Assembly: GCA_024275515.1 (NCBI GenBank)
Contig: JAJRYZ010000146.1
Span: 1-40,427 of the forward strand
DNA length: 40,427 nt
DNA from: Spirochaetota bacterium
GTDB taxonomy: Bacteria > Spirochaetota > Spirochaetia > ARS1246
Reading direction: 5' to 3'
Every line of letters starts with the position of its first letter. Position 1 is the first letter of the stretch. Made by a program: the position numbers and the translations under genes. The notes below the pieces were generated by a model. It did not search any database. It was not told where the DNA came from and saw only the letters and a list, made by a program, of their open reading frames with translations. Positions 15,394-25,115 of this stretch are shown here, one piece after another.

Positions 15394-16896
15394 TCAGGTC
15401 CGCTTCGGCTCGGCTATGTGCCGAAAGATCGCGGCGGCCGCGGCGGCGAGCCCAATGAGCCATGCCGCGGCGAGCAGAAGCGAGCCGGGTTGGTCGAAGG
15501 TGGGCGTGAATGCGGCGTCGACGAGCAACCGGACGGCGCCGCGTCCCGGCAGATACCGACCCCATTCAGGCGGCGCCGCCGAGAACATTACGTTTTGCGC
15601 AAGACCGACGTCGATGAACGGAAGGAGAAACATGATGTAGAGCCCGCCGAGCCGGCCGAAAACGGCGCCCACGAGCACTCCGACCGTCGCGTAGGTGGCC
15701 GCCACGAGTCCGTTGCCGGCGGCAAACCAGATCCAGTTGGCCGGCGAAAAGTCGATCGCGGTCGTCGCCAGCGCAACCACTGTAGTAAGCAACGCGGCAA
15801 GGGCGATTACCCCGAATCGTGCGGCAAGAACTTCGCGGGTTCGAAACCCGGCCAGAACGAGCCGGGCGTCGGCTTCAAGCGAGCCTTGCACGACGAACAT
15901 CCCGGCCAACCCCGCGAGAAAACCGATGGTAATGGGAACCATGATCGCGCCGTGGACGTCCATCAGGGACACGAGTATGACGACCGCGGCTCCGTCTTCG
16001 ACGATCTCAACGGGCGCGAGGTTATCGGGGGTGACCGCGAAGCTCAACGTGATAAAGAAGGCGGGCAGCAAGACGAGAAGCACCCAGAGAGCGATGTTGC
16101 GCCTGTAGTCGCGAATCCCGAATTTCAAACCTGCAGACAGCCGTCGCCAACCCTGCCGGCGGCGGGCGTTCGGGCGGCGGGCGCGGCGGTTCGACGTGGT
16201 CACGCCGAACACCGCCGCCGCAACAACGAGCGATCCGATCGTCCAGGCGAGCGCCCACCCCCGGTTGCCCAGAGGACCGGCATGACCGGATGCGGCGTCC
16301 AGCATCAAAAGAGTCGCAAAGTGCGAAGGGAACAGTCTGGTGATCCGGACGTCGGCGCCGGCCATTGCCGGCCCGAGGAACACGTCGAGCATCCAGACGA
16401 AGATGACTATCAGCGACCCGTTGACTTCGCTCCTGGTCACCGCGCCGATCGTGACTCCGATGCCGAAGTAGATCGTGGCGAACATGATCGTCCCGGCGAT
16501 TACCCGGAGCGGATCGGAGATTCCCGTGCGCAACGCCAACGCGCCTATTGCGGCACCGGAGGCGAGGATCGCGAGAATAAGCCCGGAAGCGAGGCGACCG
16601 GCTACGACGCGGGCGGCGCCCATACCTGCCGCGGCGAGGCGACGGTCGGCTTCGCGTGATCCGAGCACATGAAAGAATCCCGCAACGCCGGCGAGGAAAG
16701 CGGCCGCCCATCCTGCGGTCGGCGACGCAAGAAGATCCGTCTCGTTGATCCCGCCCAGGAGGTCCGCGAACTCCGCAAGAGCACCCGCCGCGAGTGTGAC
16801 GAATATGAGCGGCACGACGACGAGCAGCACCAGGTTGACCGGCCGCCGAGAGTACTCGGCGAGGAAGCGTCGGGTAAGCAGCACCGTCGCCGTCAT
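15394..16896 (-). CDS. ABC-2-type exporter permease (double-length)
   Basis: 500 residues from the ATG at 16896, which overlaps the stop of the ATPase gene (ATGA) and has GGAAGGA upstream; the longer frame has no ribosome site. It contains two ABC-2 permease-like halves. Each starts with a short amphipathic stretch and a long hydrophobic helix (RRFLAEYSRRPVNLVLLVVV; later GIRDYRRNIALWVLLVLLPA), and each has about six spans. The second half may derive from duplication. With the ATPase it should form an exporter; the substrate is not evident. Ala-, Gly- and Val-rich spans reflect the high GC content. Confidence 0.85.
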   Translation of the reverse strand: MTATVLLTRRFLAEYSRRPVNLVLLVVVPLIFVTLAAGALAEFADLLGGINETDLLASPTAGWAAAFLAGVAGFFHVLGSREADRRLAAAGMGAARVVAGRLASGLILAILASGAAIGALALRTGISDPLRVIAGTIMFATIYFGIGVTIGAVTRSEVNGSLIVIFVWMLDVFLGPAMAGADVRITRLFPSHFATLLMLDAASGHAGPLGNRGWALAWTIGSLVVAAAVFGVTTSNRRARRPNARRRQGWRRLSAGLKFGIRDYRRNIALWVLLVLLPAFFITLSFAVTPDNLAPVEIVEDGAAVVILVSLMDVHGAIMVPITIGFLAGLAGMFVVQGSLEADARLVLAGFRTREVLAARFGVIALAALLTTVVALATTAIDFSPANWIWFAAGNGLVAATYATVGVLVGAVFGRLGGLYIMFLLPFIDVGLAQNVMFSAAPPEWGRYLPGRGAVRLLVDAAFTPTFDQPGSLLLAAAWLIGLAAAAAAIFRHIAEPKRT

Positions 16897-17573
16897 AGCT
16901 CGGTCCTTCCGTCCTTGAGGTGAACGATGCGATCGAAACGCTCCTCGTCCGCGACAAAATGGCTGATGATCAACACCGAGCTTCCCGCGTTCCTGCGATC
17001 GACCGCCAGCTCCCAAAACCGCAGATAGGTGTCCCAGTCGAAACCGGCGTACGGCTCGTCGAGCAGGAGAATATCCGGATCCGGCAGCAGCGCCAGGGCG
17101 AGGTTGAGCTTGGCGCGGGTTCCGCCCGATAGCTCGGCGACGCGCACGTCGCGGTAGGCCTCGAATCCGAGCAAGCTGTAAATCTCATCCCGGCTTCGGT
17201 CGATAAACCCGCCGTCGAGCCCGTACGCGCGACCGAACAAGTCGAAGTGTTCGTCACATTTCAGTCGTTCGTACAGAATCGGCTCTTGAGGGCAGTATCC
17301 GAAGGCGCCGTTGCGGACCAGGACGCCTCCGTCGCGGTTGAGCGATCCAACGAGAATCTTCATGAAGGTGGATTTGCCGGACCCGTTTTCACCGACCAGC
17401 CCAACGATCTCGCCGGAGCGTAGCGCCAGATTCGCGTCGACGAGGACACGAAGCGGCTTTCGCCTCACACCCCGCCGATAGCTCTTCGAGATGCCGGTGG
17501 CCTCGAGAAGGGGCGTCGAGGCGTTGGCGACGACCTCGGCGTTCGCCGCAGTTGCGTTCGCGCTTTCTTTCAT
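16893..17573 (-). CDS. ABC transporter ATP-binding protein
   Basis: 226 residues from the ATG at 17573, chosen over an in-frame GTG at 17600 because GAGGAG stands at proper distance. Walker A is GENGSGKST, the Q-loop lies in YCPQEPILYE, the signature is LSGGTRAK, Walker B is ILLLDEP, and the H-loop is SHFVADEE. The short domain and the LVENGS-type pattern match ATPases of ABC-2 exporters (DrrA/CcmA/YxlF class). The first 22 residues are a low-complexity Ala/Asn stretch. It is co-transcribed with the permease downstream. Confidence 0.93.
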   Translation of the reverse strand: MKESANATAANAEVVANASTPLLEATGISKSYRRGVRRKPLRVLVDANLALRSGEIVGLVGENGSGKSTFMKILVGSLNRDGGVLVRNGAFGYCPQEPILYERLKCDEHFDLFGRAYGLDGGFIDRSRDEIYSLLGFEAYRDVRVAELSGGTRAKLNLALALLPDPDILLLDEPYAGFDWDTYLRFWELAVDRRNAGSSVLIISHFVADEERFDRIVHLKDGRTEL

Positions 17574-17745
17574 CGGTTGTTGCTCCTCTTCGGTTCCCAC
17601 GCCGGGTAGGCGGTCGAGCGATTATCCTGCACACGGTTATCGCCTACCATTCCCACCGGGTCAAGCAGATTCGCCGTGACTTCACGCGGCTCAAGAGCAA
17701 CCGTTGGCACGACGACCGGGCTGCTCTGCCTGTTTGCCTCGGAAG

Positions 17746-17762
17746 ATACTCCCCCGGGGTAT
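17746..17762. promoter_or_regulatory. GC-rich palindrome at the ABC transporter start site (CsoR/RcnR-like)
   Basis: ATACTCCCCCGGGGTAT reads ATACCCCGGGGGAGTAT on the other strand: ATAC/GTAT ends around a C-run and G-run. It begins four bases after the -10 element and so covers the expected transcription start. CsoR and RcnR metal sensors bind sites of this look (TAC, G/C tract, GTA). No csoR gene is in the window. Confidence 0.35.
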
Positions 17763-17766
17763 TCAG

Positions 17767-17795
17767 AATGTATGACTCTCGGTTCGTATTGTCAA
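17767..17795 (-). promoter_or_regulatory. Promoter for the ABC exporter operon
   Basis: On the minus strand TTGACA (17795-17790), 17 bases, TACATT (17772-17767). This gives a leader of about 185 bases before the ATPase ATG at 17573; no conserved RNA structure was recognised in that leader. Confidence 0.8.
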
Positions 17796-18114
17796 CCGTC
17801 CCGGCGGAAGTGTTGAAAACGTCGAGTGGCTCCCGAGCGCTTCGCTTGATGACGTGAACGGCGATGTTAGCGTCCATCCGGTCTTCCGGCACTATGCGAA
17901 CACCTGCGACCAGCCGCCCTACGGCGGCGTCAGGTTGGGACTTTCACGACGCTGACCGGCCGGCGTGCCGCGTCGTGATTCTCATCGTGGCTCGACGCGA
18001 GGTCGACGCAGGAATTGCTCGAAGACGTGCCGGTTCCCGGCGCCACGCGATCCAACGGCAACTCACCCCACCGGTTTACACGAACCGCGGTCACCGGCAT
18101 GATGTCCGGGAGAG
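17796..18114. other. Intergenic stretch before the SNF2 gene
   Basis: Between the minus-strand ABC promoter and the SNF2 start codon I see no supported gene, RNA or repeat. One plus frame (17776-17955) without a start codon reads somewhat like protein but overlaps the promoter. The SNF2 ribosome site is CGGGAGAG just before 18115. No clear promoter for the SNF2 gene was found. Confidence 0.5.
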
Positions 18115-20829
18115 ATGAGCTACGACTTGATCCTGACACCGAGCGGTCGCCTCCGTTTGCATGAAACTGAAGAAACCGAGGCGGCACGGCCCGACGCGTG
18201 GATGAAGCGGGTCGTCTCCGCTTTCTCTTCTTGCCAGGCTGCGGGACTCTTCTCTCTCGCGGCCACGCGACCGGAAAAGCCGCCGTCGCCCGTTCTCTCT
18301 TTTTGGCGCGACTTCGCCCGCGGCTACCTCACCCGCCTCTGTCGGATACCCGTCCTGACGGAAGCGCCGTGCGAGCCGATCGAGGCGCCCCCCGAGTCGG
18401 AACTGGAGCACCTACTGCTCTCCGCTCCCCCGATGCAGGGAGGCGAGTACCTGAGCACGGAAACCTTTCTCGCGTTGTGGGTTGAGCTCGATTCGTGGGT
18501 GCGGAGCGAGATCGATTCCTCAAAGGACTCCCGGGCCCGATGGCTCCAAATACACGCCCCTATGTGGCGCCAGGTCGGGCGCGTCTGTTTCCACCTGGCG
18601 GAGAACGGGAAAGATCCGGAGTTTCCCTTCGCGTTTCTCGCGACCTACGCCCCAAACATCTCCGCCGGGGGACGAGTTCAGTACCGGCCGCTGGGGCAAG
18701 CGCTTCGGGAGTACGCGGGCGCTCGAAACAGGTCCGCCCTCGTCGGCCTTCTCTCCCCGATACACAAAGCCGCAGAGAAGGTGAAGCTGGTGCGCGAGCT
18801 TCTGGACTCGGGAGATCTTTTCCACCCGCTTGCGTGGACTCCGCGCGAAGCCTACCGGCTGCTTGAAGGCGCGCCGTTGCTCGACGAGAGCGGTCTTCTC
18901 GTGCGACTTCCCGACTGGTGGCGCAAACGTCCGCGCCCGCGTGTGTCGGTGAGAATCGGCGAGCGGCGTCGGAGCCGGTTCGGAGTCGATGCGATGCTCG
19001 ATTTCAAGGTGGCGCCGGCACTGGGAGACGAGGAACTGACCGAGGAAGAGTGGCGCCGCATTATGGAATCGGACGGCGGGTTGGTCCGGATCAAAGGCCG
19101 ATGGGTCGAAGTGGACAGGGAAAAGCTCTCCGAGGCGCTCGAACATTGGAAGCGGGTGGAAGCCGCGGCGGAGGAGGGAGGGATTTCATTCGTCGAAGGA
19201 ATGCGTCTTCTCGCGGGCGCGCCGATCAACCTCGACGCCGACGACCCGCATGGTGAAGACAACCGCGAATGGTCGTTCGTGGGCGCGGGAGAATGGCTCG
19301 CGGACGTGCTCGCCGGACTGCGCAACCCCGACGGATTGCGCGGAAACGGGTCGGCGAAGGGATTTCGTGGGACTCTTCGTCACTACCAACGCGTCGGAAG
19401 CAACTGGCTTTGGTTTCTTTCGAGCCTCGGACTCGGCGCCTGCCTTGCCGACGATATGGGACTGGGCAAAACGATCCAGGTGCTGTCGCTTCTTTTGTCG
19501 TTCAAGGAGCGCGGAAGTTCCGGTAAGCCGTCGCTCCTGGTGCTCCCGGCTTCGCTTGTTGCGAACTGGCGAGCCGAAATGGCGCGGTTCGCGCCGTCGC
19601 TTACGGCGGCGTTCGTGCATCCGTCGGAGACCGACCGGGAAACCCTCGCGGCAATGGCCGCGGCGCCGGATGAGGCTCTTGCTCAGATCGACGTCGTTCT
19701 GACCACCTACGGGATGCTCTACAGACAGGAGTGGCTTCTCGACGTAGGCTGGAAACTGGTCGTCCTCGATGAAGCTCAGGCGATCAAGAACCCTTCGACG
19801 CGTCAGACGCGAACGGTCAAACGGCTTACCGCCGAGGCCAGGATTGCGCTTACCGGGACGCCGGTGGAGAATCGCCTATCGGACCTCTGGTCGCTTTTCG
19901 ATTTCCTCTGTCCCGGACTGCTTGGTTCGGCGAACCGGTTCAAGCGATTCGTCAAAGCGATGGAGGATCGCGAACACGACCGATACGCGCCTCTGCGCAA
20001 CCTGGTGCGACCGTACATACTCAGACGACTCAAGACCGACAAAAGCATCATCGCCGATTTGCCCGACAAGACCGAAATGAAAGCGTTCTGCGGCCTCTCG
20101 AAAAAGCAGATCGCGCTCTACACGCAATTCGTCGACGAGCTGGAAACCGCCGTCACCGAGCTGGACGGGATCGAGAGGCGGGGGATCGTGCTCGCCTATC
20201 TGATGAAGCTGAAGCAGCTCTGCAATCACCCGAGCCAATTGCTCGGCGACGGTGAGTACGATCCCGCCGACAGCGGCAAGTTCGCTCGCTTGCGGGAGAT
20301 CTGTGAAGAAATCGCATCCCGGCAGGAGAAAGTACTCATCTTTACCCAGTTTCGCGAGATTACCGAGCCGCTCGCGGGTTTTCTCGCCGGACAATTCGGG
20401 CGCGAAGGTCTCGTGCTGCATGGAGGAACGGCCGTGAAAAAACGCAAGGATCTTATCGACATCTTCCAGCGAGAGGACGGTCCGCCGTTCTTCGTCCTCT
20501 CGCTCAAGGCCGGCGGAACGGGCGTCAACCTCACCGCCGCGTCGCACGTGATTCATTTCGACCGCTGGTGGAACCCGGCGGTTGAAAACCAGGCGACCGA
20601 TCGGGCGTTTCGCATCGGCCAACATCGAAACGTCGTCGTGCACAAGTTCATCTGCCGAGGAACCGTCGAGGAGAAAATCGACGAGTTGATCGAAGAGAAG
20701 AGTAGACTTGCCGACGACATTCTCACGGCCGGGGGCGAATCGATGCTGACCGAGATGAGCGATGAGGAACTGCTCAGGGTCGTGACGCTCGATGTCGACC
20801 GTGCCGGATTCGCAGGAGACGAAGGATGA
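18115..20829 (+). CDS. SNF2-family DEAD-like helicase/translocase
   Basis: 904 residues. The N-terminal half (1-410) is the SNF2-associated region of bacterial SNF2 proteins, with no enzymatic motif. The C-terminal half holds both helicase lobes: HYQRVGSNWLWFL then motif I DDMGLGKT (446-453), motif II DEAQ (552-555), motif III ALTGTPVENR, the RRLKTDK segment, motif V GGTGVNLTAASHVIHFDRWWNP (in parts) and motif VI ATDRAFRIGQ. Such proteins are ATP-driven double-stranded DNA translocases that remodel protein-DNA or polymerase complexes, like RapA. The stop overlaps the start of the SWIM-domain gene (ATGA), a pairing seen in other bacteria, so the two products probably work together. Confidence 0.95.
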   Translation: MSYDLILTPSGRLRLHETEETEAARPDAWMKRVVSAFSSCQAAGLFSLAATRPEKPPSPVLSFWRDFARGYLTRLCRIPVLTEAPCEPIEAPPESELEHLLLSAPPMQGGEYLSTETFLALWVELDSWVRSEIDSSKDSRARWLQIHAPMWRQVGRVCFHLAENGKDPEFPFAFLATYAPNISAGGRVQYRPLGQALREYAGARNRSALVGLLSPIHKAAEKVKLVRELLDSGDLFHPLAWTPREAYRLLEGAPLLDESGLLVRLPDWWRKRPRPRVSVRIGERRRSRFGVDAMLDFKVAPALGDEELTEEEWRRIMESDGGLVRIKGRWVEVDREKLSEALEHWKRVEAAAEEGGISFVEGMRLLAGAPINLDADDPHGEDNREWSFVGAGEWLADVLAGLRNPDGLRGNGSAKGFRGTLRHYQRVGSNWLWFLSSLGLGACLADDMGLGKTIQVLSLLLSFKERGSSGKPSLLVLPASLVANWRAEMARFAPSLTAAFVHPSETDRETLAAMAAAPDEALAQIDVVLTTYGMLYRQEWLLDVGWKLVVLDEAQAIKNPSTRQTRTVKRLTAEARIALTGTPVENRLSDLWSLFDFLCPGLLGSANRFKRFVKAMEDREHDRYAPLRNLVRPYILRRLKTDKSIIADLPDKTEMKAFCGLSKKQIALYTQFVDELETAVTELDGIERRGIVLAYLMKLKQLCNHPSQLLGDGEYDPADSGKFARLREICEEIASRQEKVLIFTQFREITEPLAGFLAGQFGREGLVLHGGTAVKKRKDLIDIFQREDGPPFFVLSLKAGGTGVNLTAASHVIHFDRWWNPAVENQATDRAFRIGQHRNVVVHKFICRGTVEEKIDELIEEKSRLADDILTAGGESMLTEMSDEELLRVVTLDVDRAGFAGDEG

Positions 20830-22001
20830 GTCGCTACGGTTGGAAACCCTACGTGCCGGTCGCCGCACGTCGCGCGAAAGCGTTAAAAAAGATGGAGAAA
20901 CTCCGGAAGCGGGGCGTCGAGATCAAGCCCGTCGTGATCGAGGGAAGGACGATCGCGAGAACTTTCTGGGGCAAGGCGTGGTGCGATCATCTCGAGTCGT
21001 TCGGCGACTACGCAAATCGTTTGCCCCGCGGCCGGAGTTATGTCCGAAACGGTTCGGTGTGTCATCTTGATATCGCACCGGGCGTCATCGACGCGCTGGT
21101 AAGCGGAACCAGTCTCTACACGGTGACGATTTCGATCAGGACTCTTCCTGCAAAAAGATGGAACTTGGTCAAGGAACGCTGCGCCGGACAGATCGGATCG
21201 ATCATTGAGCTGCTTCAGGGAAAGATCTCGGCAAGTGTGATGTCGGTGGTAGCCGATCGAAACGACGGGCTTTTCCCGCGACCCGGTGAGATCAACCTCG
21301 AGTGCAGCTGTCCCGACTGGGCGACCATGTGCAAGCACGTAGCGGCGGCGCTCTACGGGGTCGGGTCGAGACTCGACGAGGCGCCGGAGCTTCTGTTTAT
21401 TCTTCGCGGCGTTGACGTCGATGAACTTGCCGGCGCGGAGGTCGAAGCGGTCGCCGCGGTCACCAAATCCGCCGGTACGCGCCGACGCATCGCGCCCGAT
21501 GCGCTTGAGGAAGTGTTCGACATCGACATCGCCGAAGAGCCGTCGCCGACCCCGGCGCCGAGGAAGTCCGCGCGTCGGGGCGCGGGGGGCTCCCGGCGGG
21601 CCTCGGAAACGAATCGCGAAACCGGCGCGAAGCGCGCGCGGAAGCGGAGCCCGATCGGCGCGGGAAGCGAGACCCGGGATCGAAAGCCGCAGGCCGAAAA
21701 AAGCGCGTCGCGATCCCGAAAACCGTCGACCGGAAACGGGTCGGACACTCCGTCTGCATCGCGCGCACATCGTGTCACGGGGAAGAGCGTTGCGGCGCTC
21801 CGGGCCAAGTTCGGCATGTCGCAGAGCGAGTTCGCGCGGCTCCTCGGCGTAAGCGTGCCTTCGGTCGGGATCTGGGAGAAGAAGACCGGTACGCTCACGC
21901 TGCGGAAACGAACGCTTGCCGCTCTGGTCCAGGCGCGAAAGTTTACCAAGCGCGAAGCGTTACGAAAACTCGATGAATCGTCACGGGAGGACCATGCATG
22001 A
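20826..22001 (+). CDS. SWIM zinc-finger protein with C-terminal helix-turn-helix
   Basis: 391 residues. The SWIM motif CxCx6CxH is at 160-171 (CSCPDWATMCKH), the usual DNA- or protein-binding zinc site of SNF2 partners. The preceding part contains TFWGKAWCDHLESFGDYANRL, RGRSYVRNGSVCHLDIAPG and similar segments of the SWIM-protein family. After about residue 240 comes a long Arg/Ser/Lys/Pro-rich, probably disordered linker (to about 315). The last 70 residues form an Xre/MqsA-like helix-turn-helix (VAALRAKFGMSQSEFARLLG, then VSVPSVGIWEKKTG). The SWIM-linker-HTH order suggests the helicase is recruited to specific DNA, or the pair is autoregulated. Both ends overlap neighbouring genes by four bases (ATGA). 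Confidence 0.9.
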   Translation: MSRYGWKPYVPVAARRAKALKKMEKLRKRGVEIKPVVIEGRTIARTFWGKAWCDHLESFGDYANRLPRGRSYVRNGSVCHLDIAPGVIDALVSGTSLYTVTISIRTLPAKRWNLVKERCAGQIGSIIELLQGKISASVMSVVADRNDGLFPRPGEINLECSCPDWATMCKHVAAALYGVGSRLDEAPELLFILRGVDVDELAGAEVEAVAAVTKSAGTRRRIAPDALEEVFDIDIAEEPSPTPAPRKSARRGAGGSRRASETNRETGAKRARKRSPIGAGSETRDRKPQAEKSASRSRKPSTGNGSDTPSASRAHRVTGKSVAALRAKFGMSQSEFARLLGVSVPSVGIWEKKTGTLTLRKRTLAALVQARKFTKREALRKLDESSREDHA

Positions 22002-23911
22002 ATAATCAAGACGACCGGTCGGGGATGAGGGAACGTCCGGATCTCATGGGGCGGATAAACAGAGGACAGTTCCGGTTCTCGCTCTGGTACCTGGTCGCCG
22101 GCGTGATCGGCTTGATGCTGCTTAACGCGTTGGTGCTCGGACCGCGGAGCGTCGAGACGATCGACTACAGCGAGTTCCGCGACCGGATCGAACAGGGCAC
22201 GATTCGTCGGGTCGAGATGAGCCCCTCCTATTATGTGGGCTCCACCGTGACAAAAAAAGAAGCGATCGAGCTTGCCCGGCAGGGAGCGCTCGACAAGATT
22301 CGCGTGTTTCGCGCCGCCAGGATCGACGATCCGGGTCTTATTCCGCTGCTCGAAAGGCAGGAGGTTGAGTACTTCGCGGTGCCCGAAGAGAATCGACCGC
22401 TTCTCGGATTCCTCTTGAACTGGGTTCTCCCCTTTGCGGTCCTGTTCGCCTTCTGGAGGCTAATGTACAACCGCCTCGGAAAGACCGGTCCCGATGTTCT
22501 CTCCTTCGGCAAACACCACGCGGAGATCGTTGCCGAAGGCAACGTCGAGGTGCGCTTCGACGATGTCGCCGGATCCGAGGAGGCGAAAGTCGAGCTCGCC
22601 GAAGTGGTCGATTTCCTCAAGCACCCCGAGCGCTACACCGCAATCGGCGGACACATTCCCAAAGGCGTACTTATGGTAGGACCGCCGGGAACCGGGAAGA
22701 CGATGCTCGCCCGCGCGGTCGCCGGCGAATCGGGCGTGCCGTTCTTCCGCATGAGCGGCGCCGATTTTGTCGAAATGTTCGTCGGCGTGGGCGCCGCGCG
22801 CGTCCGCGATCTCTTCCGGCAGGCGCGCAAGAAAGCGCCGTGCATCATCTTTATCGACGAGCTCGACGCGATCGGGAAGAGCAGGGCGCAGACGATGAGC
22901 TCGAACGATGAGCGAGAGCAAACGCTCAACCAGTTGCTCGTCGAAATGGACGGATTCGACTCGCGCACGGGAGTCGTGGTCCTCTCGGCGACCAATCGAC
23001 CCGAGATCCTCGATCCCGCTCTGCTGCGTCCGGGTCGGTTCGATCGGCAGGTGTTGATAGACAAACCCGACGCGAACGAGCGGGAGGCGATACTGCGAAA
23101 ACACGCCGAACAGGTAAAGCTCGATCCGGACGTCGATATGAACGCGATCGCGCGGGCGACGGCGGGTCTCGTCGGGGCGGACCTCGCCAACATCGTCAAC
23201 GAAGCGGCGCTGCTCGCGGTCCGCGCGGACAGGAATTCGGTGACGCAGAGCGACCTGGAGGAGGCGATCGAAAAGGCCGTCGCCGGTCTACAGAAGAAGA
23301 ACCGCTTGATCAACCCCCAGGAGCGACGAAGGGTCGCCTATCACGAGGCGGGGCACGCGATTGTTACACACATGACCCCCGGCGCCGATCCGGTTCAGAA
23401 AGTCTCGATCGTACCGCGCGGGCTCGGTGCGCTCGGCTACACGCTGCAGTTGCCCACCGAGGAACGTTATCTTCTTACCGAAGAGGACCTGCTCGGGCGC
23501 ATCGATATCTACCTGGCCGGACGCGCGGCGGAGGAGATCGTTCTCGACAGCATCTCCACCGGCGCGGCGGACGACCTGACCAAGGCGAGCGATCTTGTGC
23601 GACGCATGATTACCGAGTTCGGGATGAGCGAAGAGTTTCGTCACGTCTATCTGCCGGCGAAACAAGCCGATCGTTTCCTGCGGGACGATCGAACCGTGTC
23701 GGTACGCGAGTACTCCGAAGCGACTCAGCAGTACATAGACCGGGAAACCGCTCGGGTTCTGCGGCAACGCTACGACGGCGTCAGGCGGAAGCTCGAATCG
23801 CACAAAGACGTACTCGTTGCGACCGCCGAGCGACTTCTTGAGAAGGAGGTCCTCGAACGTGCCGACCTCGACGAAATCCTCGGCCGTATCGACGCGACGC
23901 CGACCGGATAA
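21998..23911 (+). CDS. ftsH: ATP-dependent zinc metalloprotease FtsH
   Basis: 637 residues. Two membrane helices (about 27-50 and 130-150) flank a short periplasmic domain. The AAA domain follows, with Walker A GPPGTGKT (about 227-234), Walker [12 protein letters not shown], the second region of homology [20 protein letters not shown], and the pore loop [17 protein letters not shown]. The zinc protease site HEAGH is at 449-453 in [14 protein letters not shown]. FtsH degrades unfolded membrane and some soluble proteins at the inner membrane. The ATG at 21998 overlaps the SWIM gene stop (ATGA), so ftsH is translated from the SNF2-SWIM transcript, an unusual setting for a housekeeping gene unless it has a further promoter inside the SWIM gene. 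Confidence 0.97.
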   Translation: MNNQDDRSGMRERPDLMGRINRGQFRFSLWYLVAGVIGLMLLNALVLGPRSVETIDYSEFRDRIEQGTIRRVEMSPSYYVGSTVTKKEAIELARQGALDKIRVFRAARIDDPGLIPLLERQEVEYFAVPEENRPLLGFLLNWVLPFAVLFAFWRLMYNRLGKTGPDVLSFGKHHAEIVAEGNVEVRFDDVAGSEEAKVELAEVVDFLKHPERYTAIGGHIPKGVLMVGPPGTGKTMLARAVAGESGVPFFRMSGADFVEMFVGVGAARVRDLFRQARKKAPCIIFIDELDAIGKSRAQTMSSNDEREQTLNQLLVEMDGFDSRTGVVVLSATNRPEILDPALLRPGRFDRQVLIDKPDANEREAILRKHAEQVKLDPDVDMNAIARATAGLVGADLANIVNEAALLAVRADRNSVTQSDLEEAIEKAVAGLQKKNRLINPQERRRVAYHEAGHAIVTHMTPGADPVQKVSIVPRGLGALGYTLQLPTEERYLLTEEDLLGRIDIYLAGRAAEEIVLDSISTGAADDLTKASDLVRRMITEFGMSEEFRHVYLPAKQADRFLRDDRTVSVREYSEATQQYIDRETARVLRQRYDGVRRKLESHKDVLVATAERLLEKEVLERADLDEILGRIDATPTG

Positions 23912-23927
23912 CCGTCGGACGACCCCG

Positions 23928-25112
23928 TCAATGCGCGAAGAAACGCCGTGTACGTAAGGCGACGCGAACGAGCAGAAGCATCAGCGGCACCTCGATCAGG
24001 ACTCCGACGACGGTGGCCAGCGACGCACCCGAAGAAAGCCCGAAGAGCATGGTGGCGGTAGCGATAGCGACCTCGAAATGGTTCGAGGCGCCGATCAACG
24101 CGCTCGGCGCGGCGTCGGCGTAGTCGAACCTGAGCGCTCCCGCGAGCGCGTAGCCGAGTGAGAATATGAGAAGCGTCTGAATGAACAGCGGTACGGCGAT
24201 GTAAACGATCGTAAGGGGATTGGAAACGATCACCTCGCCTTTGAACGAGAAGAGGAGAATCAGCGTCGCGAGAAGCGCGGTCATCGTTATCGGTGAAAGC
24301 ATCGGCAGAAACCGCCCCGTGAACCAGTCGATCCCCCACACCGATATGATCCATCTGCGGACAAGAAACCCGGTGACCAAAGGAAGCGCCACGTAGATTC
24401 CGACCGAAAGCGCGAGCGCCTCCCACGGAACCGGAAGCCGTCCGACGCCGAGCAATAGACCTCCGAGGAGACCGTAGAGCACGAGCATCGCAAGCGAGTT
24501 GATCGCGACCATCACGAGCGTATGACCGTCGTTCCCGTCGGCAAGATGTCCCCAGACAAGAACCATCGCGGTGCACGGGGCGATTCCGAGGAGAATGGAC
24601 CCGGCAAGATAGCTTCGCCAGAGCGGGACCTGGAGCATTTTGACTCCATCGCGAAGGATTACGACACCGTCGCCGTACTCGCTCCCGACGGGAAGATCGA
24701 GACCGAACGGCATTTTCACGAAATCGACGGCGTCTGCGCCGATCAGTGCGCGGAACACGAAGCCGAGAAAAAAGACCGCTATTCCGTACATGGTGAACGG
24801 CTTCACCGCCCAATTGATAAAGAGAGTCAACGCCACCGGCTTCGCGTTTCGCCCCGCCCGTATGACTTCGCTGAAATCGATTTTGACCATGATCGGGAAC
24901 ATCATGAAAAACAAGCATACGGCAATCGGGATCGAAACTACCGGAGCGCCGTTCGAATAGATCGCCAAACCGTCAAGGAACTTCGCCACGCCCGGGACGA
25001 GCCGGCCCAGACCTATTCCCGCGAGTATGGAAAGCGCCACCCAGACGGTGAGATACCTACCGAAGAAACCGAGTTCGTTCTTCGGTCGTTGCGTCGTCTC
25101 CTCGTTGCGCAT
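23928..25112 (-). CDS. acr3: ACR3-type arsenite efflux permease
   Basis: 394 residues with about ten hydrophobic spans. The family motif around the essential Cys is visible as [19 protein letters not shown], and [13 protein letters not shown]-like ([20 protein letters not shown], shortened) contains the conserved Glu of the transport path. Acr3 exports arsenite by proton exchange. It is the third gene of the arsR-arsC-acr3 operon, starting three bases after arsC, whose end supplies GGAG as ribosome site. It converges on ftsH with a 16-base gap and no terminator that I can see. Confidence 0.96.
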   Translation of the reverse strand: MRNEETTQRPKNELGFFGRYLTVWVALSILAGIGLGRLVPGVAKFLDGLAIYSNGAPVVSIPIAVCLFFMMFPIMVKIDFSEVIRAGRNAKPVALTLFINWAVKPFTMYGIAVFFLGFVFRALIGADAVDFVKMPFGLDLPVGSEYGDGVVILRDGVKMLQVPLWRSYLAGSILLGIAPCTAMVLVWGHLADGNDGHTLVMVAINSLAMLVLYGLLGGLLLGVGRLPVPWEALALSVGIYVALPLVTGFLVRRWIISVWGIDWFTGRFLPMLSPITMTALLATLILLFSFKGEVIVSNPLTIVYIAVPLFIQTLLIFSLGYALAGALRFDYADAAPSALIGASNHFEVAIATATMLFGLSSGASLATVVGVLIEVPLMLLLVRVALRTRRFFAH

Positions 25113-25115
25113 CCG

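Noticed and set aside
9217-15400. Genomic-island attachment site formed by a repeat of the tRNA-Leu 3' end
   Set aside because: No copy of the tRNA 3' sequence and no integrase gene was found at the far end of the operon.
17776-17955. Protein-like plus-strand frame before the SNF2 gene
   Set aside because: It has no start codon or ribosome site and overlaps a near-consensus promoter on the other strand.
18115-22001. DISARM or other known SNF2-containing defence system
   Set aside because: No methyltransferase, phospholipase-D or DUF1998 partner genes are adjacent; only the SWIM protein and FtsH are.
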